From Argonema galeatum A003/A1 (lineage in GTDB: Bacteria > Cyanobacteriota > Cyanobacteriia > Cyanobacteriales > Aerosakkonemataceae): DNA of 64,000 nucleotides. The translations under genes were made by a program, and so were the position numbers. Below the pieces are notes generated by a model. That model worked only from the letters and a program-made list of their open reading frames with translations, was not told the DNA's origin and ran no database searches. The stretch lies in contig NZ_JAIQZM010000003.1 of assembly GCF_023333595.1 (NCBI RefSeq), forward strand, positions 124,001-188,000, read 5' to 3'. Of this stretch, positions 35,074-43,683 are shown piece by piece. Numbering within the stretch: position 1 is the stretch's first letter; each line of letters begins with the position of its first letter.

Positions 35074-35784
35074 ATGATACCGCAACTGGCAACTCCCACC
35101 GAAACCGAGATCGTCTACCCCGAAAACGACGGTAACCCCATGTCAGACAATACCGAACAATTTAAATGGATTGTTTTGATTAAAGAAAACTTAGAAATCG
35201 TCTTTGCCAACGATCCCAACATATTTGTAGCTGGCGACTTACTTTGGTATCCCGTCGAAGGCGACAACAAAACTCGTCAAGCACCTGATGCTATGGTTGC
35301 ATTTGGTAGACCGAAAGGAAAAAGGGGTTCCTATCAACAATGGAAAGAAGATAACATCCCTCCCCAAGTTGTGTTTGAGATTCTTTCGCCGGGAAATACA
35401 CTGAAGGAGATGGCAAAAAAACTTCAGTTTTATAACCGTTTTGGTGTTGAAGAATATTATATTTACAACCCAGACACAATAGACTTGACAGGTTGGTTGC
35501 GTTCTGATGCAGGATTAGAAGTGATTGATGTTATGGAGGGGTGGGTGAGTCCCAGACTGGAGATAAGGTTTGAAATCGCAGATGAACTCCAGATTTTTTC
35601 ACCATCAGGTGAACGGTTTATGACTTCTGTAGAATTGGCTCAATTGAAAGAGCAAGAACGTCAACGTGCTGAAACTGAACGCCTTCGTGCTGAAACTGAA
35701 CGCCAACGCGCTGAACAAGCAGAAGCGCGACTACAAATACTAGAAGCGCGACTGAGGGAATTGGGGATCGATCCTGATGCTTAA
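35074..35784 (+). CDS. Uma2 family protein with heptad tail, tandem copy 2
   Basis: 236 residues, a paralog of the gene at 34143 with the same P-D (APDAMVAFG), E (QVVFEILSPGNT) and GVEEYYIYNP motifs. The heptad tail is two units shorter than in copy 1 (RAETERL, RAETERQ, RAEQAEA). Upstream, the run ATTAATAAACACGATTGCAC mirrors the copy 1 leader. The stretch 35449-35598 is identical to the matching part of the other two copies, while the flanks differ. The role of the nuclease-like fold is unknown. Confidence 0.9.
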   Translation: MIPQLATPTETEIVYPENDGNPMSDNTEQFKWIVLIKENLEIVFANDPNIFVAGDLLWYPVEGDNKTRQAPDAMVAFGRPKGKRGSYQQWKEDNIPPQVVFEILSPGNTLKEMAKKLQFYNRFGVEEYYIYNPDTIDLTGWLRSDAGLEVIDVMEGWVSPRLEIRFEIADELQIFSPSGERFMTSVELAQLKEQERQRAETERLRAETERQRAEQAEARLQILEARLRELGIDPDA

Positions 35785-35891
35785 AAATTGTACGTAACTT
35801 TAATTATTTGCGATCGCTCCGACGACGTATGGATGGAAAAAATTAGCAAGTAAAAGAGGCGCGATCGCATCTTACCCCAAATACATAAGCT

Positions 35892-35957
35892 GTAGGGGCG
35901 GGTTTGGCAGATAATTTGTCGGTAACAAGACAGGGATAATGGCTAAACCCGCCCCTC
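35892..35957. repeat. Inverted repeat GTAGGGGCGGGTTTGGC
   Basis: Left arm GTAGGGGCGGGTTTGGC, right arm GGCTAAACCCGCCCCTCC, with an AT-rich centre. About 66 bp; a MITE-like element between Uma2 copies 2 and 3. Confidence 0.75.
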
Positions 35958-36016
35958 CGAAGTGCGATCGCTAAACTAAAATAAAACTAGCCAATCCTCA
36001 AGATTCTGTTTTCCTT

Positions 36017-36706
36017 ATGCTGGAACAACTCGCCACTCCCACCCAACCAGATATCATCTATCCCGAAAACGACGGTCAACCCATGTCAGGTAACACCGAA
36101 CAGTTTAAATGGATCGTTGTGATTAAGGAAAACTTAGAAATCTTATTTGCCAACGACCCAAATGTGTTTGTCGCTGGCGACTTACTGTGGTATCCAGTCC
36201 ACAGAGACAACAAAACTCGTCAAGCTCCTGATGCTATGGTTGCATTTGGTAGACCGAAAGGCGATCGCGGTTCCTACCAACAGTGGAAAGAAGACAACAT
36301 CCCTCCCCAAGTTGTGTTTGAGATTCTTTCTCCGGGAAATACCCTCAAGGAGATGGCAAAAAAACTCCAGTTCTATAACCGCTATGGCGTTGAAGAATAT
36401 TATATTTACAACCCAGACACAATAGACTTGACAGGTTGGTTGCGTTCTGATGCAGGATTAGAAGTGATTGATGTTATGGAGGGGTGGGTGAGTCCCAGAC
36501 TGGAGATAAGGTTTGAAATCGCAGATGAACTCCAGATTTTTTCACCATCAGGTGAACGGTTCACCACTTCTGTAGAATTAGCTCAACTGAGAGAACAGGA
36601 ACGCCTTCGTGCTGAACAGGAACGCCTTCGCGCTCAACAAGCGGAAGCGCGACTACAAATACTAGAAGCGCGACTACGGGAATTGGGGATAGATCCTAAT
36701 AATTGA
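36017..36706 (+). CDS. Uma2 family protein with heptad tail, tandem copy 3
   Basis: 229 residues, the most diverged of the three at the N-terminus (begins LEQLATPTQPDIIYPENDGQ) and in its upstream region. It is identical to the others over 36392-36541. It has the same catalytic-type residues and a short heptad tail (REQERLRAEQERLRAQQAEA). It is followed within 30 bases by another, unrelated-class Uma2 gene, so the two may be one transcript. No accessory gene suggests a substrate. Confidence 0.9.
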   Translation: MLEQLATPTQPDIIYPENDGQPMSGNTEQFKWIVVIKENLEILFANDPNVFVAGDLLWYPVHRDNKTRQAPDAMVAFGRPKGDRGSYQQWKEDNIPPQVVFEILSPGNTLKEMAKKLQFYNRYGVEEYYIYNPDTIDLTGWLRSDAGLEVIDVMEGWVSPRLEIRFEIADELQIFSPSGERFTTSVELAQLREQERLRAEQERLRAQQAEARLQILEARLRELGIDPNN

Positions 36707-36731
36707 ACAGAAAATGTTGAGCGCTTTCGTT

Positions 36732-37313
36732 ATGACAGTAGCGCTAGATAAGACAAAAGACCAACGGCTAGTCCACTCTGGCATGAGTTGGCAACAGTTC
36801 AAGTTACTTCAGGAGAGCTTTGCCGACTCACCAGGAATCCGACTCGCTTATTACAAAGGACAGGTTGAAATCTTGACACTTTCCCCTGACCACGAATCAA
36901 TCAGCAGGATGATTGCATTTTTACTCTGTCAATACTTTCTGAACAAAAACATTGAATTCAACCCATTAGGTAGCTTTACCCAAGAGAAAGAACAGGAAGT
37001 TTCGGCCCAAGCTGACGAATCCTTTGCCATTGGTAGCTCTACAGCCACTACCCCTGACCTCGTTGTGGAAGTGATCTTTACCAGTGGTAGCGATCGCTTT
37101 CTTGAGCGCTATAAAGTTTTAGGTGTCCCTGAAGTCTGGTTTTGGGAAGATGGTTTATTCAGGCTCTACCGTTTGCGGGAATCAGGATACGATCGGATAG
37201 AGCGATCGGAAATTTTGCCAGATTTGGATATCAACCTGCTGACTCGTTGCGTAATGATGGCTTCTAAACTGGAAGCTCTGAAAGTGTTTCAACAGGAAAT
37301 CGATCGAGCTTAG
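36732..37313 (+). CDS. Uma2 family protein, different subgroup
   Basis: 193 residues from ATG 36732 (an ATG six codons earlier is also possible). The family core is visible: a first strand region ALDKTKDQRLVHSGMSWQQF, PDHESISRMIAFLL, then TPDLVVEVIFTSGSDRF and YKVLGVPEVWFWEDG, which provide the P-D, E and GVxEVW signatures of Uma2. It has no heptad tail, which separates it from the preceding three copies. It is a likely nuclease-fold protein of unknown role. It is closely spaced with copy 3, so it is probably in the same operon. Confidence 0.88.
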   Translation: MTVALDKTKDQRLVHSGMSWQQFKLLQESFADSPGIRLAYYKGQVEILTLSPDHESISRMIAFLLCQYFLNKNIEFNPLGSFTQEKEQEVSAQADESFAIGSSTATTPDLVVEVIFTSGSDRFLERYKVLGVPEVWFWEDGLFRLYRLRESGYDRIERSEILPDLDINLLTRCVMMASKLEALKVFQQEIDRA

Positions 37314-37349
37314 TTAAATATCTAATGCAAATTTATAATTATAGGATTA

Positions 37350-37417
37350 GGTATGTTGTTGCGATGCCGCGCTCTTATGACAACTGGGATAAAAGCGCGG
37401 CATCGCAACAACGTACC
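37350..37417. repeat. GGTA(C/T)GT(A/T)GTTGCG palindrome, long-centred copy
   Basis: Arms of about 22 bases (GGTATGTTGTTGCGATGCCG and its complement) around a 24-base spacer. Family of 4965-5006 and 54289-54330. It shares the GATGCCGCG arm segment with the latter. Confidence 0.82.
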
Positions 37418-37530
37418 TAGAAAGCAACTTGAGTTAGTTAAGTGGACTCTGGAACGTGGTATCATCTCAAACGAATCGGGTTAATTCCAGATTTTGCACT
37501 TTCCCATACGCCCGCCAGCGATTGACATAA

Positions 37531-37594
37531 GTAGGGGCACGGCATCCGAGATATTTCGGACTGGAGAATAAGGTTATTTATGCCGTGCCCCTAC
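37531..37594. repeat. GTAGGGGCACGGCAT element, 64 bp
   Basis: Inverted ends GTAGGGGCACGGCAT and ATGCCGTGCCCCTAC. The middle shares GATATTTCGG with 59281-59344. It ends 43 bases before the TPS gene start. Confidence 0.85.
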
Positions 37595-37636
37595 ACAACT
37601 GGTTGAAAGTGCAGTCCATTTATTTTCTGTTTTATC

Positions 37637-40525
37637 ATGACTGAGAGCAAGCAAAGCAAAAAAGGTAAAAATATCTGTATACTACTTTACCTTTTCGGGT
37701 TCCCTTCTTTAGCAGCGGCGCAAATCGTTCCCGATGCCACTTTGCCTGTTAATTCCACGGTCAACATTCAAGGAAACACCTTTGTTATCGACAAAGGAAC
37801 CCAAATAGGCAGCAATTTATTCCACAGTTTTCAAGAATTTTCTTTACCAACTAATACGACAGCCCACTTCGACAATGCCACAACAATTCAAAATATTTTC
37901 AATCGAGTTACGGGTGGTTCTCTATCCGACATTGATGGATTAATTAAGGCTAACGGTACTGCCAATTTATTTCTAATCAATCCTAACGGAATTATTTTCG
38001 GTCGGAATGCGTCACTCAATATTGGTGGATCGTTTTTAGCGACTACAGCAAATAGCATCATTTTTAAAGATGGCAGTCAGTTCAGCGCTATCAATCCCCA
38101 AGCACCACCTTTACTAAACATTAATGTACCCATTGGTTTGCAATTTAATGGAAACCCAGGCCAAATTGTTAACAAATCTCAAGCGAATGTAAATGGATTG
38201 CCTAACAGCATCGGTGCTTTTATTACTGGTTTGCAAGTCCCAGATGGTAAAAGTTTGGCACTTATTGGCGGTGATATTCTTCTTGAGGGGGGAAATTTGA
38301 CTGCTTTGGGAGGAAGAATTGAACTGGGAAGTGTGGCTGGTTTAAGTACGGTCAGCCTAAGTGCGATCGATAATGGTTGGATAGTGGGATACGAAGGTGT
38401 CCAAAATTTTCAAGACATTTCTATGTCTGAACAATCTGTAGTAGATGCAAGTGGCTATATTTTATTTCCTCCAACGTCCGAATCTCCTCCTGAATTTCGT
38501 CCTATTAACGAAGGGAAAAGTGGCGATATCCAGGTTAGAAGCCGTAGCTTAACCCTCAATAATTCAGGAATTACAACGGGTAATGCAGGGATTGAAACGG
38601 GGGGTACTTTAACCATAACTGCCGATACCATCAAAGTAAGTGGAGCTTTAATCGATTCTCCTGACTTTGTTCTGGTTGGTGGATTATTTACCCAAACAAT
38701 AGATGCTGGTGCGGCTGGAAATTTAACAATTACAACTAGAGAGTTAACCATCGAAAATGGCTCTCAAGTATCAACTGGTACGTTTTCTTACCCTAAACAG
38801 GATGGAACTTGGTTTTTTCCCACCGGAAAGGGTGGAACTTTGACAGTAACCGCTTCCGATTCAGTCACGTTAAGTGGTAGAACAAGCGATCCGGAGATTG
38901 GTAGCGGTTTGTTTAGTCAATCTGAAAGTTTTGGAAATGCTGGTGATTTGAATATTACTACGAAAAGATTAATTGTTCAAGATGGAGCAGAGGTTTCTTC
39001 CAGTTCTATGTATGCTGGCAAAGCGGGTAATTTGACTGTGCGAGCTTCTGAATCAGTGGAAGTGAGCGGAGGAAGAGATTACATATTTGAAAACTCTCCG
39101 CCTAAATTTTCTCCCAGTTCTATAGTTTCTCAAGTGGAGGGAAAAGCGACAGGAGCGGAATCAATTTTAACTGTGGAAACCAGCAATTTGGCTGTGCGAG
39201 ATGGGGGAAGAATATCAGCTTCTACTATCAGCAAAGAGCCAGGGGGAAATGTGATTGTTAATGTCGATCGCATTACCCTGGAAAACGGCGGACAAATCAC
39301 AGCTTTAACAGTTGGTGAAGGAAAAGGAGGTACTTTAACTATAAATGCCAGAGAATTTATTGAAATAATTGGTACTAGAAATAGCGATCCTAGTGGCTTG
39401 TTTACTCAGTCTCAAAGTTCGGGAGATGCTGGTGATTTAATAGTTTCGACAGGACGGTTAACTATTCGAGAAGGAGGAGCGATATCAGCAGATACTCAAC
39501 TGGACGGAAAAGGGGGTTCTATTACGATAAATACAGGAGATGCTGTTGAATTAATCGGACTTTCATCTGCGACAGTCGATCCTGAAGATCCCAACTTTTC
39601 ACCTGCTGTCAGAAATGATAGGAGATTACCCAGTCGGATTACGGCGATAACGCAAGGAACGGGAAATGCGGGAAGTGTGACGATTAATGCAGAAGAATTA
39701 ACGGTAAGCGATGGTGCAACGGTAGCACTAAATGCCAAATCAGGTGGAGGTTCGGCGGGTGATTTGAATGTGCAAGCCGATCGAATTATTCTTTTTAATG
39801 ATAGCGCGATCGCAGCTGCAACAGAATTAGGTCAAGGTGGAAATATCCGCTTAATTTCTGAAGATATCCAATTGCGAAATAGCCGCATATCTACCAGTGC
39901 TAGTGAGGGAGATTTGCGGGGAGATGGCGGTAATATTACGATTAGAACAGATACAATTGTCGGGTTAGAAAATAGCGATATTTCTGCTGATGGTTTTGAT
40001 AGCGGCGGCGTTATCGATATTCAAACTCAAGGAATATTTGGGTTAGTCGCTTCAACAAGAGAAGAACTAGCAAATATTTTGGGCGATCGCAATATTAGAG
40101 ATTTCGATCCTAACGAATTATCTACTAACGATATCACTGCCATTTCGCGTCGCGATCCTTCCCTCAGCGGTGTGGTGAATATTCAAACACCAGATGTCGA
40201 TCCCGCTCGAGGACTCGTCGAACTGGCACAAAATTTTGCTCCCCCGCAAGCTACGGCTAACCTTTGTTCTTTAGTTGGAGAAAACTTGGAATTTACTAAT
40301 GTCGGACGGGGTGGTTTACCGCCGAATCCTAGAGAAGCGCTTAATCTCGGTGTGGCGAGCGATCGCACAACTTCAGATAATTATAATTCTCCACCTCAAC
40401 AGATTGTAGAAGCTCAAGGGTGGATTGTTGGCGAGAATGGCGAGATTATTCTCACAGATAAAGTACCTTTTATTATGGGTAACAGGGTTTTTCATTCAGC
40501 AGTTTGTGGTGCAGGTGTGCGATGA
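37637..40525 (+). CDS. Filamentous haemagglutinin-like exoprotein (TpsA type)
   Basis: 962 residues with a signal peptide (ICILLYLFGFPSLAAA). The mature N-terminus is the TPS secretion domain: AQIVPDATLPVNSTVN, IFNRVTGGSLSDIDG, ANLFLINPNGIIFGRNASL and GGSFLATTA are classic. The rest is a right-handed beta helix of repeated motifs (GGTLTITADT, GNLTITTREL, SGDAGDLIVSTGRL). It ends with a cysteine-containing domain (ANLCSLV, VCGAG). A TpsB partner, not in this window, would export it across the outer membrane. Four terminal bases overlap the next gene (ATGA), tying it to the CHAT protein. It forms part of a cluster with regulators on the opposite strand. Confidence 0.92.
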   Translation: MTESKQSKKGKNICILLYLFGFPSLAAAQIVPDATLPVNSTVNIQGNTFVIDKGTQIGSNLFHSFQEFSLPTNTTAHFDNATTIQNIFNRVTGGSLSDIDGLIKANGTANLFLINPNGIIFGRNASLNIGGSFLATTANSIIFKDGSQFSAINPQAPPLLNINVPIGLQFNGNPGQIVNKSQANVNGLPNSIGAFITGLQVPDGKSLALIGGDILLEGGNLTALGGRIELGSVAGLSTVSLSAIDNGWIVGYEGVQNFQDISMSEQSVVDASGYILFPPTSESPPEFRPINEGKSGDIQVRSRSLTLNNSGITTGNAGIETGGTLTITADTIKVSGALIDSPDFVLVGGLFTQTIDAGAAGNLTITTRELTIENGSQVSTGTFSYPKQDGTWFFPTGKGGTLTVTASDSVTLSGRTSDPEIGSGLFSQSESFGNAGDLNITTKRLIVQDGAEVSSSSMYAGKAGNLTVRASESVEVSGGRDYIFENSPPKFSPSSIVSQVEGKATGAESILTVETSNLAVRDGGRISASTISKEPGGNVIVNVDRITLENGGQITALTVGEGKGGTLTINAREFIEIIGTRNSDPSGLFTQSQSSGDAGDLIVSTGRLTIREGGAISADTQLDGKGGSITINTGDAVELIGLSSATVDPEDPNFSPAVRNDRRLPSRITAITQGTGNAGSVTINAEELTVSDGATVALNAKSGGGSAGDLNVQADRIILFNDSAIAAATELGQGGNIRLISEDIQLRNSRISTSASEGDLRGDGGNITIRTDTIVGLENSDISADGFDSGGVIDIQTQGIFGLVASTREELANILGDRNIRDFDPNELSTNDITAISRRDPSLSGVVNIQTPDVDPARGLVELAQNFAPPQATANLCSLVGENLEFTNVGRGGLPPNPREALNLGVASDRTTSDNYNSPPQQIVEAQGWIVGENGEIILTDKVPFIMGNRVFHSAVCGAGVR

Positions 40526-42951
40526 AGTTGGGAATATTTCTACAGAAAACTATTCAAAGGATTTTGCTGGTTTTGGTGACAGCATTGTTGTGTATCGTCG
40601 CGGAGCCTATTTTTGCAAAAGTACCTTATATTAATCAATTAAACCATCGAGAAAAGATTAGCCGCAATTCGATCGAAGAAGCCAGAGATTTGCAAGCAGA
40701 CGGTTTTTATCGCCGCGCTTGCACTTCGTTATTGCAAGCTTTGGAACGTTCCGATATCGAATGTAAAAATTTAATTCGCGATGGAATGTCCGAGCGGGTG
40801 AAAGAAATTTTTCCTATTTTACCAGCTACTCCACACAGGGCGATCGGATTGAGGAATTTGGGCGATATACTGCGAATGGTAGGCGCTCTCAAAACTTCGG
40901 AGAAGGTGCTGGAGCAAAGTTTGGAAATCTCTAATTCTTTATCGCTTAATCAAGAAATAGGTGCGTCTCATTTTAGTTTGGGCAATACTAAACGCGCGTT
41001 GGGAAAAAGAGCGCAAAATTTTCAGGAAACCGAAAAGATTGGCAATTACTATAAAGAAGCTTTAGAACATTACGATCTGGCAATTGCTACATCTAGTTCG
41101 GATTCGATCGATCTGCGAGCAAAGCTGAATAAGTTCAGCCTTGCGATCGAAAATTATCCGGTGTCTAATCTAGATGATTTGTGGCTAGAAATTAAGGAGC
41201 AAGTTGAAAAATTACCTGCTAATTTGGAGGCGGTTTACGCTCGTATATATTTGGCTGAGAGTTTAACTTGCCTGAAATTGCAAAAAATGGGGAAAGAAGA
41301 GCGATCGCGGCTTTTGTTTCCGCTACCTCCTATCGCCAATCTGTGCATGAAAGAAAAAGAAACAAAGACATTGTTAACTAAGTCACCGGAGTGGGAATAT
41401 ATCGGACAGTTATTGGCGATGGCGGCGCAACAAGGCGAAAGATTAAAAGATGTGCGATCGCAATCTTATGCACTAGGAAATTTAGGCGAACTTTACGAAA
41501 TTAACCAGCAATTACCTTATGCTACAGAAATTACTCAAAAAGCACTTGTTATTGCTAGACCTCAGCTATTGAACGATATTGCCTATCGCTTGGAATGGCA
41601 ATTTGGAAGACTGAGTATCAAGACGCAAAAGGATATAAAGTTTGCGATCGCGGCTTACACTGGAGCGGTTAATTCTCTTAAATTTTTACGCAAAGATTTA
41701 GCAGCACTCAATCCCGATCTTCAGTTCAATTTTCGAGATGAAGTAGAACCAATTTATCGCCAATTAGTCGAATTACTCTTAGAACCTGAAGCGGGAGAAA
41801 ATAAACCAAGTCAGGTTAATTTAAAACAGGCTCGTCAAGCGATCGAAGATTTACAATTAGCAGAATTAGATAATTTCTTGAGAGACGCCTGTGCTGATGC
41901 TAAACCAGAACAAATAGACAATATCCTTGATAAATATGATGTGACAGCCGCAGCCATTTATCCGATTATTTTACCAAATAAATTGGCAGTTATTCTGAAG
42001 CTCCCAAAAGAAGAATTGCGTTACCACTCGGTTGATAAAAATAAAAATGAAGTGGAAAAAGTTCTGAGAGAACTCCTGACCGAACTTAAAAAAAGTTATT
42101 CTTCTCCCGAAGGTAAGGTATTATCAGCACAAGTTTATGACTGGCTAATCCGACCCGCTGAAGTAGACTTGAAAAAAAGTGGAGTCAAAACTTTAGTATT
42201 TGTGCTGGATGGTTCACTGAGAAATATTCCAATGGCTGCTCTTTATGACAGACAGCAATATCTAATCGAGAATTACGCTATCGCCCTAGCGCCCGGTTTG
42301 CAACTGTTAGAAACTAAACCTACCGCACGGGAAAAATTAAAAGTTCTGGGTGCTGGAGTGAGCGTTGAACAAACAATCGATGGGAAAATATTCACCTCAC
42401 TACCCAATGTCAAAAGTGAATTGGAACAAGTCAAGAAAACCCTACCGACCGAAATTCTGCTCGATCGATATTTTACCAATATAAATTTGCAATCGCAGCT
42501 TAATTCAACGCCATTTTCTGTAATTCATATCGCGACTCACGGTGAATTCAGTTCAAATCCAGAGCAAACTTATGTTGTTGCTTGGGGTAAACGCCTTGAA
42601 GTCACAGATTTAGACAATTTACTTCGGACTAGCAATCGAAGAGAATCTCAAAATATCGAATTACTAATTCTTTCGGCTTGCGAGACTGCTAAAGGGGATA
42701 CAAGAGCTACTTTGGGACTTGCTGGAGTTGCTGTGAGAGCGGGCGCACGCAGTACGATCGCTTCTTTATGGCGAGCAGAGGATAATTATAGTGCCGCTCT
42801 ATTTGTTGAGTTTTACAAACAATTAATCGCCGATCCAAATATCCCAAAAACTAAAGCCCTCCGTCAAGCTCAACTAAAGCTTATACATGATAGACCGAGC
42901 ATTACTCCATACCAATGGGCTTCTTATATTTTAGTAGGAAATTGGCAATAG
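40522..42951 (+). CDS. Exported TPR-CHAT (caspase-like) protein
   Basis: Start at ATG 40522, overlapping the TpsA stop (ATGA). 809 residues: a signal peptide (RILLVLVTALLCIVAEPIFA), a long helical TPR-like region (about 60-480; e.g. AIGLRNLGDILRMVGALKTS and YALGNLGELYEINQQLPYA), then a CHAT domain. The caspase-type dyad is intact: His673 in IATHGEF and Cys720 in LSACETA. GLAGVAVRAGARSTIASLW and KTKALRQAQLKLI are characteristic. CHAT proteases cut substrates after recognising a partner through the TPR part. The co-expressed TPS exoprotein or an envelope protein is a reasonable substrate or partner, but that is inference. Confidence 0.93.
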   Translation: MKLGIFLQKTIQRILLVLVTALLCIVAEPIFAKVPYINQLNHREKISRNSIEEARDLQADGFYRRACTSLLQALERSDIECKNLIRDGMSERVKEIFPILPATPHRAIGLRNLGDILRMVGALKTSEKVLEQSLEISNSLSLNQEIGASHFSLGNTKRALGKRAQNFQETEKIGNYYKEALEHYDLAIATSSSDSIDLRAKLNKFSLAIENYPVSNLDDLWLEIKEQVEKLPANLEAVYARIYLAESLTCLKLQKMGKEERSRLLFPLPPIANLCMKEKETKTLLTKSPEWEYIGQLLAMAAQQGERLKDVRSQSYALGNLGELYEINQQLPYATEITQKALVIARPQLLNDIAYRLEWQFGRLSIKTQKDIKFAIAAYTGAVNSLKFLRKDLAALNPDLQFNFRDEVEPIYRQLVELLLEPEAGENKPSQVNLKQARQAIEDLQLAELDNFLRDACADAKPEQIDNILDKYDVTAAAIYPIILPNKLAVILKLPKEELRYHSVDKNKNEVEKVLRELLTELKKSYSSPEGKVLSAQVYDWLIRPAEVDLKKSGVKTLVFVLDGSLRNIPMAALYDRQQYLIENYAIALAPGLQLLETKPTAREKLKVLGAGVSVEQTIDGKIFTSLPNVKSELEQVKKTLPTEILLDRYFTNINLQSQLNSTPFSVIHIATHGEFSSNPEQTYVVAWGKRLEVTDLDNLLRTSNRRESQNIELLILSACETAKGDTRATLGLAGVAVRAGARSTIASLWRAEDNYSAALFVEFYKQLIADPNIPKTKALRQAQLKLIHDRPSITPYQWASYILVGNWQ

Positions 42952-43014
42952 TCATGTCATTAGTCATTAGTCATTAGCGATAACCAAGAACCAATGACTA
43001 ATGACCAATGACTC
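42952..43014. repeat. Short tandem TCATTAG repeats, inverted, between convergent genes
   Basis: Three TCATTAG units, then the complement CAATGACTAATGAC. The arms can form a hairpin and could terminate both convergent operons. Cyanobacteria often carry such heptamer repeats. Confidence 0.7.
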
Positions 43015-43015
43015 C

Positions 43016-43681
43016 TTAATTAAGCGAACAGCAAGGAACGAGCGGCTGAGAAGAAATATTGCTAAAATTCAGCGACTCCATCAATTTATCCCATTCAGCT
43101 TTAAGTTCTGGATCGATCGAATTGGTGCGGCGACGTTCGGCTAGAAAAAGCAGAGGACGATACCAATCAACGTTTTCTGTGGAAGTGGATGCAATTCGCT
43201 GTAAAGTTCCATTCCAAGAAATGCGATCTTCTTCGTTTTGCGGATCGCAGTAAATTGAGAAATACCAGCGATAACGTTTGCCAACTTCAAACGATTGAGA
43301 TGGGGGAGACAAACTAATAAATCCAGGTGTTCCAGATAATTTTATGTTCTTTGGTGGAATAACATATCGATCCTGTTCGTCCAAAATTACAAAACTGAAA
43401 GAATCAACATCATTAGGTGAATAGGGAACATAAAACCAAAAAATAGGAGATGCCAATGTAGTTTGTAAAGAATCAGGCATGAAGGCGATCGGGCGAGTGT
43501 TTGCATTGGGACATTTTGATTCCCCAGGACGGGTTGCGCCACCTGACTGCGGTCTTCCTGAAGTACCAGTTTTTGGCGCTGGAGGCGGTGTTTGAGCGAT
43601 CGGATTGGCGATCGCGAAATCAGCCGATATCACAGTTGCTAAAGTAATCGCAAAAGCAATTTTTTTTCCCTGAATAAACAT
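43016..43681 (-). CDS. DUF928 domain protein, exported
   Basis: 221 residues with a signal peptide (KIAFAITLATVISADFAIA). After a Pro/Gly-rich linker (PPPAPKTGTSGRPQSGGA), the DUF928 core follows: SPIFWFYVPYSPNDVDSFSF and SFEVGKRYRWYFSIYC. Function is unknown; DUF928 proteins sit with CHAT and TPS genes in cyanobacteria and are probably periplasmic or outer-membrane partners. It lies only 2 bases after the CHASE2 gene at 43684, so they are one transcript. A Gly/Arg/Pro linker next to the mature start is typical for the family. Confidence 0.9.
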   Translation of the reverse strand: MFIQGKKIAFAITLATVISADFAIANPIAQTPPPAPKTGTSGRPQSGGATRPGESKCPNANTRPIAFMPDSLQTTLASPIFWFYVPYSPNDVDSFSFVILDEQDRYVIPPKNIKLSGTPGFISLSPPSQSFEVGKRYRWYFSIYCDPQNEEDRISWNGTLQRIASTSTENVDWYRPLLFLAERRRTNSIDPELKAEWDKLMESLNFSNISSQPLVPCCSLN

Positions 43682-43683
43682 TT

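Noticed and set aside
42952-43014. TCATTAG repeats as a CRISPR or origin iterons
   Set aside because: Only seven-base units in few copies; a hairpin between convergent genes explains them.
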